Shown here: one piece after another, positions 18,584-28,696 of the stretch
How the letters are laid out: every line of letters starts with the position of its first letter
Numbering within the stretch: the stretch's first letter is position 1
IMG/VR virus record: IMGVR_UViG_3300042197_000642
Location: 31,796-95,795 of that record
DNA: 64,000 nt
From: a virus
Strand: one strand, 5' to 3'
The notes under the pieces: generated by a model
Database searches by the model: none
The model's input: only the letters and a program-made list of their open reading frames with translations
What the model was told of the DNA's origin: nothing
Translations under genes and position numbers: made by a program

Positions 18584-18720
18584 TACTTCTTCTTTTTCTT
18601 CTTGGCTTTACAATTTTTGCAAGTACAATTCTTACCTTTGGTGCATTTAGAAGTATTTGCTGCTGGAGCCTTTTTTGCAACCTTTTTAATGTTTCCCATA
18701 CAGCCGCAAGTAGCGCACAT
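18583..18720 (-). CDS. MCATCGCM-type small Cys/Lys-rich protein (copy 2)
   Basis: A 45-residue protein with two cysteine clusters: MCATCGCM at the start and CTKGKNCTCKNC at residues 26-37, followed by six lysines. The ATG at 18720 overlaps the stop of copy 1 and its own stop (18583-18585) overlaps the next ATG. It is probably a metal-binding mini-protein. The second cluster is absent from its two neighbours. Confidence 0.65.
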   Translation of the reverse strand: MCATCGCMGNIKKVAKKAPAANTSKCTKGKNCTCKNCKAKKKKKK

Positions 18721-18908
18721 TATTTCTTCTTCTTTCCACGTAGGGCAGCAAAATCAGAGCCCTCTAACTTGCCGTCTTTGTCTACATCTAACTTCTTTTG
18801 CTTAGACGACATGCCTTTTGAAGCAGACTTCTTAGCAGCTTTCTTCTTAGGTCCTTTGCCAAATCCTGGTTGACCTTTCTTTTTACCACAGCCACACATT
18901 GCGCACAT
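18720..18908 (-). CDS. MCAMCGCG-type small protein with EF-hand-like loop (copy 1)
   Basis: A 62-residue protein. It starts MCAMCGCGKKKGQPG, has a Lys-rich linker (GPKKKAAKKSASKG), and then a canonical EF-hand/dockerin calcium loop DVDKDGKLEGSD (Asp at loop positions 1, 3, 5 and 12, Gly at 6). It ends GKKKK. Combination of a Cys cluster, basic tail and one Ca-binding loop in a small head-region protein is unusual. Function unknown. Confidence 0.7.
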   Translation of the reverse strand: MCAMCGCGKKKGQPGFGKGPKKKAAKKSASKGMSSKQKKLDVDKDGKLEGSDFAALRGKKKK

Positions 18909-18910
18909 AG

Positions 18911-19081
18911 TTACTTTCCTGTTCTCTTGTATCGGATAGTTGCTTTTGGTTTTCTAACGATTCCACCTTTTTTACGGCGAACCTTTGCTCCACCTGTATC
19001 GTACTTACTTCCGGTTAGAGCAATACTGACTGCCTTAGTAGGTTGTTTACCCACTGATTGACCAATTCGTTTTTTAGCCAT
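18911..19081 (-). CDS. Small very basic protein, 56 aa
   Basis: Open from ATG 19081 to TAA 18911. The protein begins MAKKRIGQSVGKQPTKAV and is rich in Lys/Arg/Gly throughout (KVRRKKGGIVRKPK). It may bind DNA or RNA or sit inside the capsid. No family recognised. It lies 10 bases after the preceding structural gene and just before the three MCATCGC genes. Confidence 0.6.
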   Translation of the reverse strand: MAKKRIGQSVGKQPTKAVSIALTGSKYDTGGAKVRRKKGGIVRKPKATIRYKRTGK

Positions 19082-19091
19082 TGTAACCTTT

Positions 19092-19604
19092 CTAAACTTG
19101 TGCGTAACTTAAAAACTGAGCGTCATTAACCATTTCATCAGGCATTACCTGTTGCATATCAACTGTAACAATAGTATATCTTTCAGAAACAATACCGGCG
19201 TTCTGAACTTTAAATGGACGGTATACCTGTCCTTTCCAGATCACACGGTCTCGTGTAGTTGCGTCTGTTGATGCAATAATTCCAGGGTTCATGCGCTCTA
19301 AGTCGTCTACGTTCATTGTTAGATGTAAAGTATCAGTATTGTAGAAACCGCGATCACTTTGTAAGACTTGACCTTGTGTAATAGTAGCTCTAATTACTGG
19401 AACTTTAACTGGAGATTTCCATACACGACCAGCTCCTACAGCCTCAACATCATAAAGAGAATCTTTTGTAGAAACGTCAGGCCTGTACACCCACCAGTCT
19501 GCCACAGTACCAGCAGGATTAGTTAAGTCTGAGGTAATACCATCACTAATTGAATCTAATTCAAAATCAGAATCAAAACGACCACCAGGGGTGTACCCAC
19601 GCAT
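19092..19604 (-). CDS. Structural-region hypothetical protein (head completion type)
   Basis: A 170-residue beta-rich protein: VWKSPVKVPVIRATITQGQ, TLHLTMNVDDLERM and VIWKGQVYRPFKVQNAG, then SERYTIVTVDMQQVMP. The 'I.Y.G..Y.v....g...er....v....' C-terminal pattern is reminiscent of head-tail connector or head-closure (gp16/FII-like) proteins. Start overlaps the glycosyltransferase stop. Identification is tentative. Confidence 0.55.
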   Translation of the reverse strand: MRGYTPGGRFDSDFELDSISDGITSDLTNPAGTVADWWVYRPDVSTKDSLYDVEAVGAGRVWKSPVKVPVIRATITQGQVLQSDRGFYNTDTLHLTMNVDDLERMNPGIIASTDATTRDRVIWKGQVYRPFKVQNAGIVSERYTIVTVDMQQVMPDEMVNDAQFLSYAQV

Positions 19605-20668
19605 TAAATCTCCTCAGCAGTATAGAACTCTAGGTTACGCTTTAATCTTTCATCTGTGGGGTTGAGCTCAATTGCTTTTTTACCGTACTCTAAAGCTTTG
19701 TTTCTATTACCTAAATGGTATTGGCTTAGCGCAGCAAAGTCGTATGGGTTTGGCCCCCAAGCAAACTCTTCACATAAATAGTCTAAAGGTTTTTCTTTAA
19801 TACTTAACGCGGCTTCAGCCATCTTAAGACAAGAACCCCAAATCTCTTCTTTGTAATAAAGTTCCGACAACTCTACTAAAGCTTCTCTTCTTGTTGGGTC
19901 TTCATTATGCGCTTTTAGTAACCACTCTTCTTTTACCGTAAAATTATCATCCATTTTTGCTATGTACCTCATAGAAGCGGCTCGTTCAGGTTTCCATACA
20001 GCTGTTTGTAAACTTAAATGCCTTTTAAACTCTTTTGTTGATTCTTCGTATTGACCATAGAAATATAGCTCTCTTGCATAATAAAATGCATTTCTATCAT
20101 TAAATGGGTTTTCTATAGTAGACACCTTTAGTAAAGGAAGGTACTGACTTCTAGGTTTTGAGTTATCAGCTTTATGATGTATTTCTAGCTCAGTCCACTC
20201 TTGGGTTTCTACAAAACCATGTGCGGGCGCTACTACTTCATGCACTGGATGCTTCCAAATATAACCAAATCTAGTATGTATCTTTTCTCCACTAAACTGA
20301 AGTCCCGGACTTCCATCTTGATTAAAGTTCCAAGTAAACTTGTATCTTGGTCTTGTAATATTTAACTTAAATACTTTTTCTAACTCCGGTCTCCAACCAT
20401 CTACCAATAGCTCATCCATGTCCAAAGCAATACAATAATCAATATCATTAGGTAAAACGGCTAAAGATACGTTTCTAGCAACATCAAATCGCCATGGGTT
20501 TATAAAAGATTTAACTACAACTATTCCTAAGGATTCTGCAATTTCAACTGTTTTGTCTGTAGAACCTGTATCTAGTATTAAATGATAATCTGCATCTTTT
20601 GAAGACTCATACCAACGTTTAACAAATTGCTCTTCATTTAGAGCTATGGTGTATACGGCTATCTTCAC
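19604..20668 (-). CDS. Glycosyltransferase family 2 with C-terminal TPR-like repeats
   Basis: A 354-residue protein. The N-terminal 130 residues are GT-A type: KIAVYTIALNEEQFVKRWYE, LILDTGSTDKTVEIAESLG, and a DxD metal site in YCIALDMDELLVDGWRPELE. Residues about 190-345 are helical repeats (ALVELSELYYKEEIWGS; LSQYHLGNRNKALEYGKKAI) of TPR type. Such enzymes transfer sugars to proteins or surface glycans. Here, placed between fibre and tail genes, it may glycosylate virion proteins or alter the host surface (inference). Confidence 0.85.
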   Translation of the reverse strand: MKIAVYTIALNEEQFVKRWYESSKDADYHLILDTGSTDKTVEIAESLGIVVVKSFINPWRFDVARNVSLAVLPNDIDYCIALDMDELLVDGWRPELEKVFKLNITRPRYKFTWNFNQDGSPGLQFSGEKIHTRFGYIWKHPVHEVVAPAHGFVETQEWTELEIHHKADNSKPRSQYLPLLKVSTIENPFNDRNAFYYARELYFYGQYEESTKEFKRHLSLQTAVWKPERAASMRYIAKMDDNFTVKEEWLLKAHNEDPTRREALVELSELYYKEEIWGSCLKMAEAALSIKEKPLDYLCEEFAWGPNPYDFAALSQYHLGNRNKALEYGKKAIELNPTDERLKRNLEFYTAEEI

Positions 20669-20686
20669 GCCGTAAAGTCTATCAGG

Positions 20687-20833
20687 CTATTCTTCTAAGG
20701 ATGCTAACTCTTCGTTAGCCGCAGATGGGCTTACGTGGTCGTACCCAATGATTTCATTTGTTTCGCTATCACGAACCTCAAATACCTCGACGCCACTTGG
20801 CTCTACTCTAATACTTGTTTTTATTACTGACAT
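20687..20833 (-). CDS. Small hypothetical protein, 48 aa
   Basis: ATG at 20833 overlaps the stop of the upstream fibre gene (TAATG). The protein runs MSVIKTSIRVEPSGVEVFEV and ends ANEELASLEE. It is acidic with a beta hairpin look. It lies between a collagen-like fibre gene and the glycosyltransferase. Function unknown. Confidence 0.5.
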   Translation of the reverse strand: MSVIKTSIRVEPSGVEVFEVRDSETNEIIGYDHVSPSAANEELASLEE

Positions 20834-21666
20834 TATGAGAACCTTCCCCAGAAAGCCGTTTGACCGGCGGTTGGTGTTATTGTTGTTGGTAGGTCAGATT
20901 GAGATGATGCAAAAGAACGAAGTATTGGGTTTAAGCTAACCATAGAAACTGGGATTAAACCCGCACCAGCTAAGTAAGCGTTTCCAGGAGTACCACCTAC
21001 AACAATGATACCTAGGGCGTATCTAAGACCACGTTGAATAGTGTAAGCGGATGGAAAGCCTCCGGTAGTATTAAATGATCTAGTGTAAAGAGTATTTACT
21101 GCACTAAAAATAGTAGTGTCGTTTGCGGTACGTGCTACCAGTGTTAGCTGACCTGTTGTTTCATTTACTGTGTACAAACCAAATCTAATTAGAGATGCAC
21201 CTGTCGTTACGACACCAGCTGAAGACACGCTAATATTGCTTACGTTTACTGTGTTCATATGAGTAAAGTATGTAAAATATGCAGTTCCAGATGTAATAAG
21301 AGCGTTACCAGTAGAGTATCTTGGAGTTACATCTACCGCATCGATTCCGTATCCAAGGTTATCTTCTAAGTTTTCTGTTACCACATAGTGTTCATCAAGC
21401 GTTGTTTTTAAAGCATTTACGTCTAAGGCAACTGTTTGTGTTGGGCTATCGTATGTAATTGGTGAAGTTGCTACTGCTATCCCAGCGGGTCCAGTAGGGC
21501 CAGTTGGTCCGGTTGGACCTGTATCACCTATGTCGCCTTGAGGACCTGTTGGTCCAACTGCGCTTGTACGAACAAGACGCCAAGCAGTTCCAGTCCATTG
21601 GTATGTTTGACCTAAATAAGAGTACGTCTGACCACTCGTCGGTGAACTTGGAAAATCAATAGGCAT
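20833..21666 (-). CDS. Collagen-like fibre protein, short shaft
   Basis: A 277-residue protein. The N-terminal anchor MPIDFPSSPTSGQTYSYLGQ (then TYQWTGTAWRLV) is nearly the same as in the gene at 23344-23634. A short Gly-Pro-Thr shaft follows (residues about 37-62), and then a beta head (GNALITSGTAYFTYFTHMNT; LRYALGIIVVGGTPGNAY). A likely virion fibre or decoration protein. Ribosome site AAGGAG precedes the ATG. Confidence 0.7.
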   Translation of the reverse strand: MPIDFPSSPTSGQTYSYLGQTYQWTGTAWRLVRTSAVGPTGPQGDIGDTGPTGPTGPTGPAGIAVATSPITYDSPTQTVALDVNALKTTLDEHYVVTENLEDNLGYGIDAVDVTPRYSTGNALITSGTAYFTYFTHMNTVNVSNISVSSAGVVTTGASLIRFGLYTVNETTGQLTLVARTANDTTIFSAVNTLYTRSFNTTGGFPSAYTIQRGLRYALGIIVVGGTPGNAYLAGAGLIPVSMVSLNPILRSFASSQSDLPTTITPTAGQTAFWGRFS

Positions 21667-21676
21667 TTATATCTCC

Positions 21677-23343
<1,667 letters not shown>

Positions 23344-23344
<1 letters not shown>

Positions 23345-23634
23345 TAGTCGTTTACCCCTCCACAATCAACTGGGTCTAACCCACCGTATTCACTAGTTGG
23401 CGTTCCAGCATCTACGTTTTGAAACAATGGACCTTGTGCTCCAGTTGGACCAGTTACTCCTTGAGAGCCCGTAGGCCCAGTAGGTCCCTGAGTTCCTTGT
23501 GGACCGGTTGGTCCTGTAGGACCGACAACTTGTGTGGTTTTAATTAACCAAACACTGCCATCCCAATACCATGTATGGGTGCCAACAGTAAACTCTTCAT
23601 TTAGTGCTGGACTATTTGGAAAGTCTATTGGCAT
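23344..23634 (-). CDS. Small collagen-like fibre protein
   Basis: A 96-residue protein. It has the anchor [20 protein letters not shown] (then [13 protein letters not shown]), shared with the 20833-21666 gene, followed by about 36 residues of Gly-Pro-Thr repeats and a short non-repetitive end ([14 protein letters not shown]). It may be a truncated fibre or a linker partner of the next, longer collagen-like protein, to which it is coupled by TAATG. Confidence 0.65.
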
Positions 23635-23652
23635 CGTAATCCTTTAAACAAC

Positions 23653-23677
23653 TAAGGGGAGGAAAGTCCTCCCCTTA
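23653..23677 (-). terminator. Hairpin, probable transcription terminator or attenuator
   Basis: A perfect 11-bp stem TAAGGGGAGGA / TCCTCCCCTTA with loop AAG lies after the stop of the 550-residue fibre gene. On the minus strand it is followed by GTTGTTTAAAG, a weak U-tract, so it may only attenuate. Confidence 0.6.
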
Positions 23678-23693
23678 ATTATAAGCCCATTAT

Positions 23694-25346
23694 TTAGTTA
23701 ACGTAGCCGAAGGTACGTTGCTCTTCAGGATATGGCCTTAAGTAGGTTAGAGTTGGCATGTAATGACCGTTTCTATCCTTACCACCAAATCCAAATCTTC
23801 TGTTTATAAGAATTACTGGCGCTTGTCCAGGAATATCAAAAACTTGCCAGGCTTCAAATAAACTTTGATCTGGGTATTCTGGCTCTAAACAATAGAAGTT
23901 TGAGTAGTACCACTCATCGCTTTTACCAATAAGTGCTGAGTTCCAAACTCGGTATTGTTTCCAAGAAGAAGATCCTCCGGAAAGATCCCAGTTTGTTTCT
24001 CTCTGTATATTTCCAAACTCCGCAAGGTTGAATGCTTTACCAGTATTAGTCTTGTTGTTAGTAATACGAGCACGGATATCTGCGTTACGCCATGATCCAT
24101 TCCAACGACCTGAAAGGTTAGTTGCTTTGATGTAGAAGTTCCAGAATTGGTTCTCTTGGTCATCAGTAACAGCAGCAAACTGAATACGAGAGTCATCTTT
24201 CATATTAGTTGGAGTTGTTTTTGCTGCATGTGCAATCTGCTCATCATCTGATAATGCAACTTCGTATAGAAGGAACTGTTCAATAGCACCTTCCCAATGG
24301 TTTCCTGGGGTTGCGTCATGCCCTAAGTGTAAGGTGGAGAAAGAGCCACCAGGAGCAGCGTTTGAGCCTGAAGCTGTTGTTACTACAGCTGCACCATTAA
24401 TTGAATAAAACAATTTAATATTAGTTTTACTCATTGTAAAGCCAACCCATAGGTAATCACCTGGGTTTAGATTTACACCGCTTGCGTTAATAGTTCCACC
24501 AGAAGCAGCTAAGCTTAAAGTAGTTGTAGACTTTGAGTAAGTAAGTGTTGCTGTACTAACTCCGGTCATTGCAAATATAGTAGTAATAGGTGCGCCAGTT
24601 TGACCACCAGAACCTACTCTTGTCCAGAAATTACCTGAAATAGGTACTGGCAATTCAATTGAGCTACCGTGTCCTAAAGTTAAGTTATAAGTTAATTGTC
24701 CGGCACCATAAGTATAAGTTGTGGTTGTACTGTTTTCGTCATTAAAATCAAGGGCTGTACGAGTTGAGTTAATTAACTCTGCCTGTGACCAGTAGACCTC
24801 AACACCATTTTGAGTTACAGTACCATCACCAACAACAAGTACAACTTTTCTAAAGTTAGAGCCGGCAAATGTGCTAGTAACATTAATACGTTTTGTTACG
24901 TTTGCGTCTAACGAAATGTTACCGCTATCTGCTGTGTCAAGTACGGTAGTTCCACCGGCGTCAGTTCCTAAAATACGGATAGACACTGTTGTAGCTACGT
25001 TAGATGTTACATAAACTGAAGCTGATGTAGAGAACGCAGAGCCTAAGTTAATAACATCAGATGTTAAAAGGCCTTGAACTGAGGTTGTTAGAAAACGTGC
25101 TGAGTAGTAACCAGATACTCCGCGCTTACCTTGAGTAACCCAGAATGAACCACCAGAGGCTGTCCAGTATGAACCGTTACGGAAAGCTCCGTTTTGCAGA
25201 TAATCGGTGCGGCTAAGCATGGTAACAACACCAGCGTTAAATTTACATGGAAGCATGTTCACACGGGTTGCTGTAGTGGCTTGTGCTTGTCGGTAAAACT
25301 CTACCGGGTACACCCGCATAGTGTTATTTAGGGTACCTTGAGACAT
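23694..25346 (-). CDS. Fibre/receptor-binding protein with LamG-like domain
   Basis: A 550-residue beta-rich protein. The central part shows a concanavalin/LamG-like pattern ending GAIEQFLLYEVALSDDEQI (the typical 'G.i.ev.iYnraLs..Ei' end of LamG modules). The first part (YLQNGAFRNGSYWTASGGS) resembles a carbohydrate-binding module ('N..F..g...W'). The C-terminus is Trp/Tyr-rich (SRFGFGG-like NRRFGFGGKDRNGHYMP). Probably adheres to cell-surface glycans. Confidence 0.65.
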   Translation of the reverse strand: MSQGTLNNTMRVYPVEFYRQAQATTATRVNMLPCKFNAGVVTMLSRTDYLQNGAFRNGSYWTASGGSFWVTQGKRGVSGYYSARFLTTSVQGLLTSDVINLGSAFSTSASVYVTSNVATTVSIRILGTDAGGTTVLDTADSGNISLDANVTKRINVTSTFAGSNFRKVVLVVGDGTVTQNGVEVYWSQAELINSTRTALDFNDENSTTTTYTYGAGQLTYNLTLGHGSSIELPVPISGNFWTRVGSGGQTGAPITTIFAMTGVSTATLTYSKSTTTLSLAASGGTINASGVNLNPGDYLWVGFTMSKTNIKLFYSINGAAVVTTASGSNAAPGGSFSTLHLGHDATPGNHWEGAIEQFLLYEVALSDDEQIAHAAKTTPTNMKDDSRIQFAAVTDDQENQFWNFYIKATNLSGRWNGSWRNADIRARITNNKTNTGKAFNLAEFGNIQRETNWDLSGGSSSWKQYRVWNSALIGKSDEWYYSNFYCLEPEYPDQSLFEAWQVFDIPGQAPVILINRRFGFGGKDRNGHYMPTLTYLRPYPEEQRTFGYVN

Positions 25347-25756
25347 TAGTTACTCTCCTCTTCTTTAGGGTACTTCTCTTTAACTGCTTTAATTCTAGCG
25401 TCAATTTCTTTAATTGGCTTGTCATTTCCTTGACGAGCATCATAAAGGGCTGCTAGTTGGTCTGCAGCTGACGGGTACTCCAGAATTCTATCGTTTATAA
25501 TCATTTGACCTTTTATTGCTTCTTTTGCTGCTTTTTGGTCTTCAGTCTCTTCAATGTTATAAACTGTAACTGTGATCTCTGGGTCTGTTGGTTCGCCTTG
25601 GAATCCGTATTCACTAGTAACGTTTAGCTCAACGTTCTCTGGTGTTTCTACGTCTTCTGGCTTTTCGCTGTAGATTACTTCTAAAACAGGAGCCTCTACT
25701 ACCTCAGGGGCTGGCACAATTGGTGCATCTAATTCATTGTTAATATCTTCTGACAT
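25346..25756 (-). CDS. Acidic protein, candidate fibre-assembly chaperone
   Basis: A 136-residue acidic protein: Pro/Glu-rich N-terminus (APIVPAPEVVEAPVLEVIYS), and helical C-terminus (DQKAAKEAIKGQMIINDRIL; IDARIKAVKEKYPKEEE). It is sandwiched between two fibre genes and overlaps the next start (TAATG-type). Small acidic proteins in this position often help fibre folding; that role is inferred only. Confidence 0.55.
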   Translation of the reverse strand: MSEDINNELDAPIVPAPEVVEAPVLEVIYSEKPEDVETPENVELNVTSEYGFQGEPTDPEITVTVYNIEETEDQKAAKEAIKGQMIINDRILEYPSAADQLAALYDARQGNDKPIKEIDARIKAVKEKYPKEEESN

Positions 25757-25764
25757 ATTTCCTC

Positions 25765-26511
25765 CTATTTAATTCCGTATATAGCAACCCAAGATTGCGG
25801 GTGCAAATACCCAGATTCAGCTTGAATCCAAATTCTATGAATAGGCCTTGAATTTCTGTTTGAGTCACCTTCGTTAGCTTGGTTCCAACCATAACCATAA
25901 GATTGGTAGCCTATCTCTTCTTGGGTTCTCCAACCTATCCAGTGATGTACGTTTTGTTCTCTACTATAGCCAGGTATATGAATTTCGGTATAGCCTGAGT
26001 TGTAGTTATCAGGGCTATAATATCTACCTATGTAATACCTATCAGCGTTATCTACGTTTTGAGTAGACGTACCCGTGTAAGCCCAACGACTATAATGTCC
26101 AGTGTTACCGCTTCCACTATAGTTATTAAAGCGCATAGAAACCCAGTTAGGGTAAGTACCGCGTTCTCCATAAAACTCACCTTTAATTACTAATGTTCTA
26201 TAAGTTTGTGGAATAAAGTTAAACTCCAACTGATGCATGTTATGGCCATCATTAGTTCCGTTTGCTAATCTGTAACCAGCACGGTTGTCAGTATCTAACT
26301 TCATACTATTTTTTGGATCCCACATAGCTAACAATACGTAATCTTTAGCCTGCCAAGCAAATTGTTTTTCATACGCTTGTTGTTGAGTTTCAGGATACTT
26401 TGGGTCAAGACTTTGCCATGAGTAGTCACCATCTTGGCTTGAGTTCTTTACCAATACATCCCAACGTTTACCGCCGTGCTTTATTGGATCTGGATTAAAC
26501 GTATTAGCCAT
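25765..26511 (-). CDS. Fibre-associated protein, Trp/Tyr-rich
   Basis: Start set at ATG 26511, 2 bases after the upstream gene (TAACATG), giving 248 residues. The protein is rich in Tyr, Trp, Asn and Gly (QLEFNFIPQTYRTLVIKGEF; YYSPDNYNSGYTEIHIPGYS; HPQSWVAIYGIK) and predicted all-beta. It lies directly after two related receptor-binding-like genes and may be a fibre tip. Family not recognised. Confidence 0.55.
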   Translation of the reverse strand: MANTFNPDPIKHGGKRWDVLVKNSSQDGDYSWQSLDPKYPETQQQAYEKQFAWQAKDYVLLAMWDPKNSMKLDTDNRAGYRLANGTNDGHNMHQLEFNFIPQTYRTLVIKGEFYGERGTYPNWVSMRFNNYSGSGNTGHYSRWAYTGTSTQNVDNADRYYIGRYYSPDNYNSGYTEIHIPGYSREQNVHHWIGWRTQEEIGYQSYGYGWNQANEGDSNRNSRPIHRIWIQAESGYLHPQSWVAIYGIK

Positions 26512-26512
26512 G

Positions 26513-27574
26513 TTATGCGACCTCCGCGCCAAATAGATTAAAGTTAATTTCACCAGAGTCTGCCGCTACATACAATTTATCTCCAGCTGACAAGGTGATT
26601 CCTTGTCCAAGTGTACGGCTTTGACGAGGGGATACCTGCTCATCAAATGCAATAAAGTGGTCTAGTGATAGGTTTTCAAATGATGTTCCAGATGGAAGAA
26701 TTGCAATTCTGTATGGAGAGTTAATTTTTCCTGCATTTGTTACAACAATAGAAGAAACCATTGTTGAAGTCGAGGCTGGAACTGTGTATAGAAGTGTTTG
26801 AGGGCCAGCAAATGAACGGCCTGTATATGACTTATTTACATCTCCCAAGAAGCCATTACGACGCTTATCAAATGGAGCAAGATATGTCATGTCCGGAACA
26901 TCTGGGTTAAATGGAGCCTCAGCATACTCTCTGTAACGGCCAAAATATAAATCATCAAACATATGATAGATATTATCTGCTGATGTTTTATAGAAAGCAA
27001 AACTTACATATGAAGTACGACCATCTGTAGTCATTGTAGTAAATATTCTTTGCCATTTATTAGTACCACCAGTATTAGCGTAATCTGCAGAGAAATCAAG
27101 ATCATTGCCAGTAACATATCTGTAATCTTCATCCCATTGATGAATACGGAAACGGTAGGTAGATGCTGTGTTAGAACTCCAACGCATTAAACTAAATCCA
27201 TAGTTGTATTGCTGCTGAGCAGATACTGGAACTAGATCCTCTGGATATGGGCAAAGCGTAGTTTGGTTTACGCCTCTAAATGGATCCCATCCGGTATACA
27301 AAGCAACAGCACGAGAGTCATCAGCTGAAAATTGTGCACATATATCACTTCCCCAAGTATTTGGGTAAATAGCAGGCTCACTAGTTGAGCTGTTTAGTAA
27401 CGCCTCACTTAAATAATATCTAATGTATGGAGTTGAGTTTCTTGAGTCAGTCGTCATTTTCCAACCTTCAATTGAACGTTGTTCAAAAGACGGGTTCTTA
27501 ACGTAGTTAATGATTTCAGGAGGACGAGCTGCAGAAGGTCTTACCTGTGCTAATGATTTATAATTAAATGCCAT
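26513..27574 (-). CDS. Receptor-binding-like virion protein, paralogue A
   Basis: A 353-residue paralogue of the next gene upstream. N-terminus QVRPSAARPPEIINYVKNPS leads into a carbohydrate-binding-module-like jelly roll (NPSFEQRSIEGW). The C-terminal third is nearly identical in both copies: FDKRRNGFLGDVNKSYTGRS, LLYTVPASTSTMVSSIVVTN, and LSAGDKLYVAADSGEINF. The variable middle and conserved end suggest a conserved attachment/trimer domain and a diverging ligand domain. Confidence 0.6.
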   Translation of the reverse strand: MAFNYKSLAQVRPSAARPPEIINYVKNPSFEQRSIEGWKMTTDSRNSTPYIRYYLSEALLNSSTSEPAIYPNTWGSDICAQFSADDSRAVALYTGWDPFRGVNQTTLCPYPEDLVPVSAQQQYNYGFSLMRWSSNTASTYRFRIHQWDEDYRYVTGNDLDFSADYANTGGTNKWQRIFTTMTTDGRTSYVSFAFYKTSADNIYHMFDDLYFGRYREYAEAPFNPDVPDMTYLAPFDKRRNGFLGDVNKSYTGRSFAGPQTLLYTVPASTSTMVSSIVVTNAGKINSPYRIAILPSGTSFENLSLDHFIAFDEQVSPRQSRTLGQGITLSAGDKLYVAADSGEINFNLFGAEVA

Positions 27575-27575
27575 G

Positions 27576-28643
27576 TTAGCTTATCTCCGCTCCAAATAGT
27601 TTGAAGTTTACTTCTCCGCTATCTGCGGCTACATACAACTTATCTCCAGCAGAAAGAGTCATTCCTTGAATCAAAGTTTGACTATTTTGAGGCTTTAACA
27701 TCTCATCAAATCTTAAAAAGTGCTTTAAGGAAAGGTCATTAAGAGTTTCTCCAGATTTAATTAACGCGACTCTTTGTGGAGTTACTATTTTTCCAACATT
27801 AGTAGAAATCAAACTTGAAACAGTAGTTTGAGTTGCGTTAGGAGTTGTATATAACAAAGATAATGGACCAGCATAAGAACGGCCTGTATATGAATTTCCA
27901 GGATCTCCTAAATATCCGTTGCGACGCTTATCAAATGGATAAAGATATGTACAATCAATTGACCCATCTAAGCTAAATGGAGCTTCTGCGTACTCTTTGT
28001 ACTCACCAAAGTAAATATCAGTAATGTAAGGAGATGCGCCGTTTCCGTTAGTAGTTTGAATACTTATGCTAACCCACATACAATCTTGCTGCAGTTCAAT
28101 AGTAGAAAAGTATCTTTCAAACTTTGATGCGCCACCGTTCCACGCACCGTTGTTACCAGGGTTGTGGTTCCAATCGTTCCAAGTAATCCAACGCTTATCT
28201 CCATCATACTGGTACAAACGATACTGTATGTTGTTTGTACTTGAAGTTACCGGCATTTGACTCCAAGCAATATTATATTGTTTATAAGGATTTACTGGAA
28301 TTAAATTATGAGGTTGGTTTGCTGTATTGCTAGTTCGATGGGACATATCATATGGCTCTGACATGTAAATTCCCATTGAAATATCAGCTTCTGAAGTCCA
28401 ACGAAGAACGTTTTTGCTACCCCAAGTTGCTGGGTAAGACTGTGGCTCACCACTAACAGTGTCTAGAAGTTGCTCTACCGGATAAATGTTTTGATACCAA
28501 TGGTATCGTCGGTCAGATGCCCATGTATACCAATTATCAAGACCACGCTCAGTAAATGATGGATTTTTAATCCAGTTAAACACTTCAGTCTTTTTAGCCG
28601 CAGTTGGACGGACTGAGCCTAACATCTTATATACTTGAGGCAT
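27576..28643 (-). CDS. Receptor-binding-like virion protein, paralogue B
   Basis: A 355-residue tandem paralogue of the 26513-27574 product. Shared blocks: SVRPTAAKKTEVFNWIKNPS, FDKRRNGYLGDPGNSYTGRS, and the C-terminus LSAGDKLYVAADSGEVNFKL. The segment between residues about 30 and 210 differs more (YQNIYPVEQLLDTVSGEPQS, ITWNDWNHNPGNNGAW). The two genes are separated by one base and very probably arose by duplication. Confidence 0.6.
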   Translation of the reverse strand: MPQVYKMLGSVRPTAAKKTEVFNWIKNPSFTERGLDNWYTWASDRRYHWYQNIYPVEQLLDTVSGEPQSYPATWGSKNVLRWTSEADISMGIYMSEPYDMSHRTSNTANQPHNLIPVNPYKQYNIAWSQMPVTSSTNNIQYRLYQYDGDKRWITWNDWNHNPGNNGAWNGGASKFERYFSTIELQQDCMWVSISIQTTNGNGASPYITDIYFGEYKEYAEAPFSLDGSIDCTYLYPFDKRRNGYLGDPGNSYTGRSYAGPLSLLYTTPNATQTTVSSLISTNVGKIVTPQRVALIKSGETLNDLSLKHFLRFDEMLKPQNSQTLIQGMTLSAGDKLYVAADSGEVNFKLFGAEIS

Positions 28644-28696
28644 TATTTACCCTTTTCTTCCGAAGTAACTATATCACACAGATTCTTGTTCATGGG

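Noticed and set aside
18419-18873. Plus-strand frames opposite the Cys/Lys mini-genes
   Set aside because: They are Phe/Leu-rich mirror images of Lys codons and lack ribosome sites.
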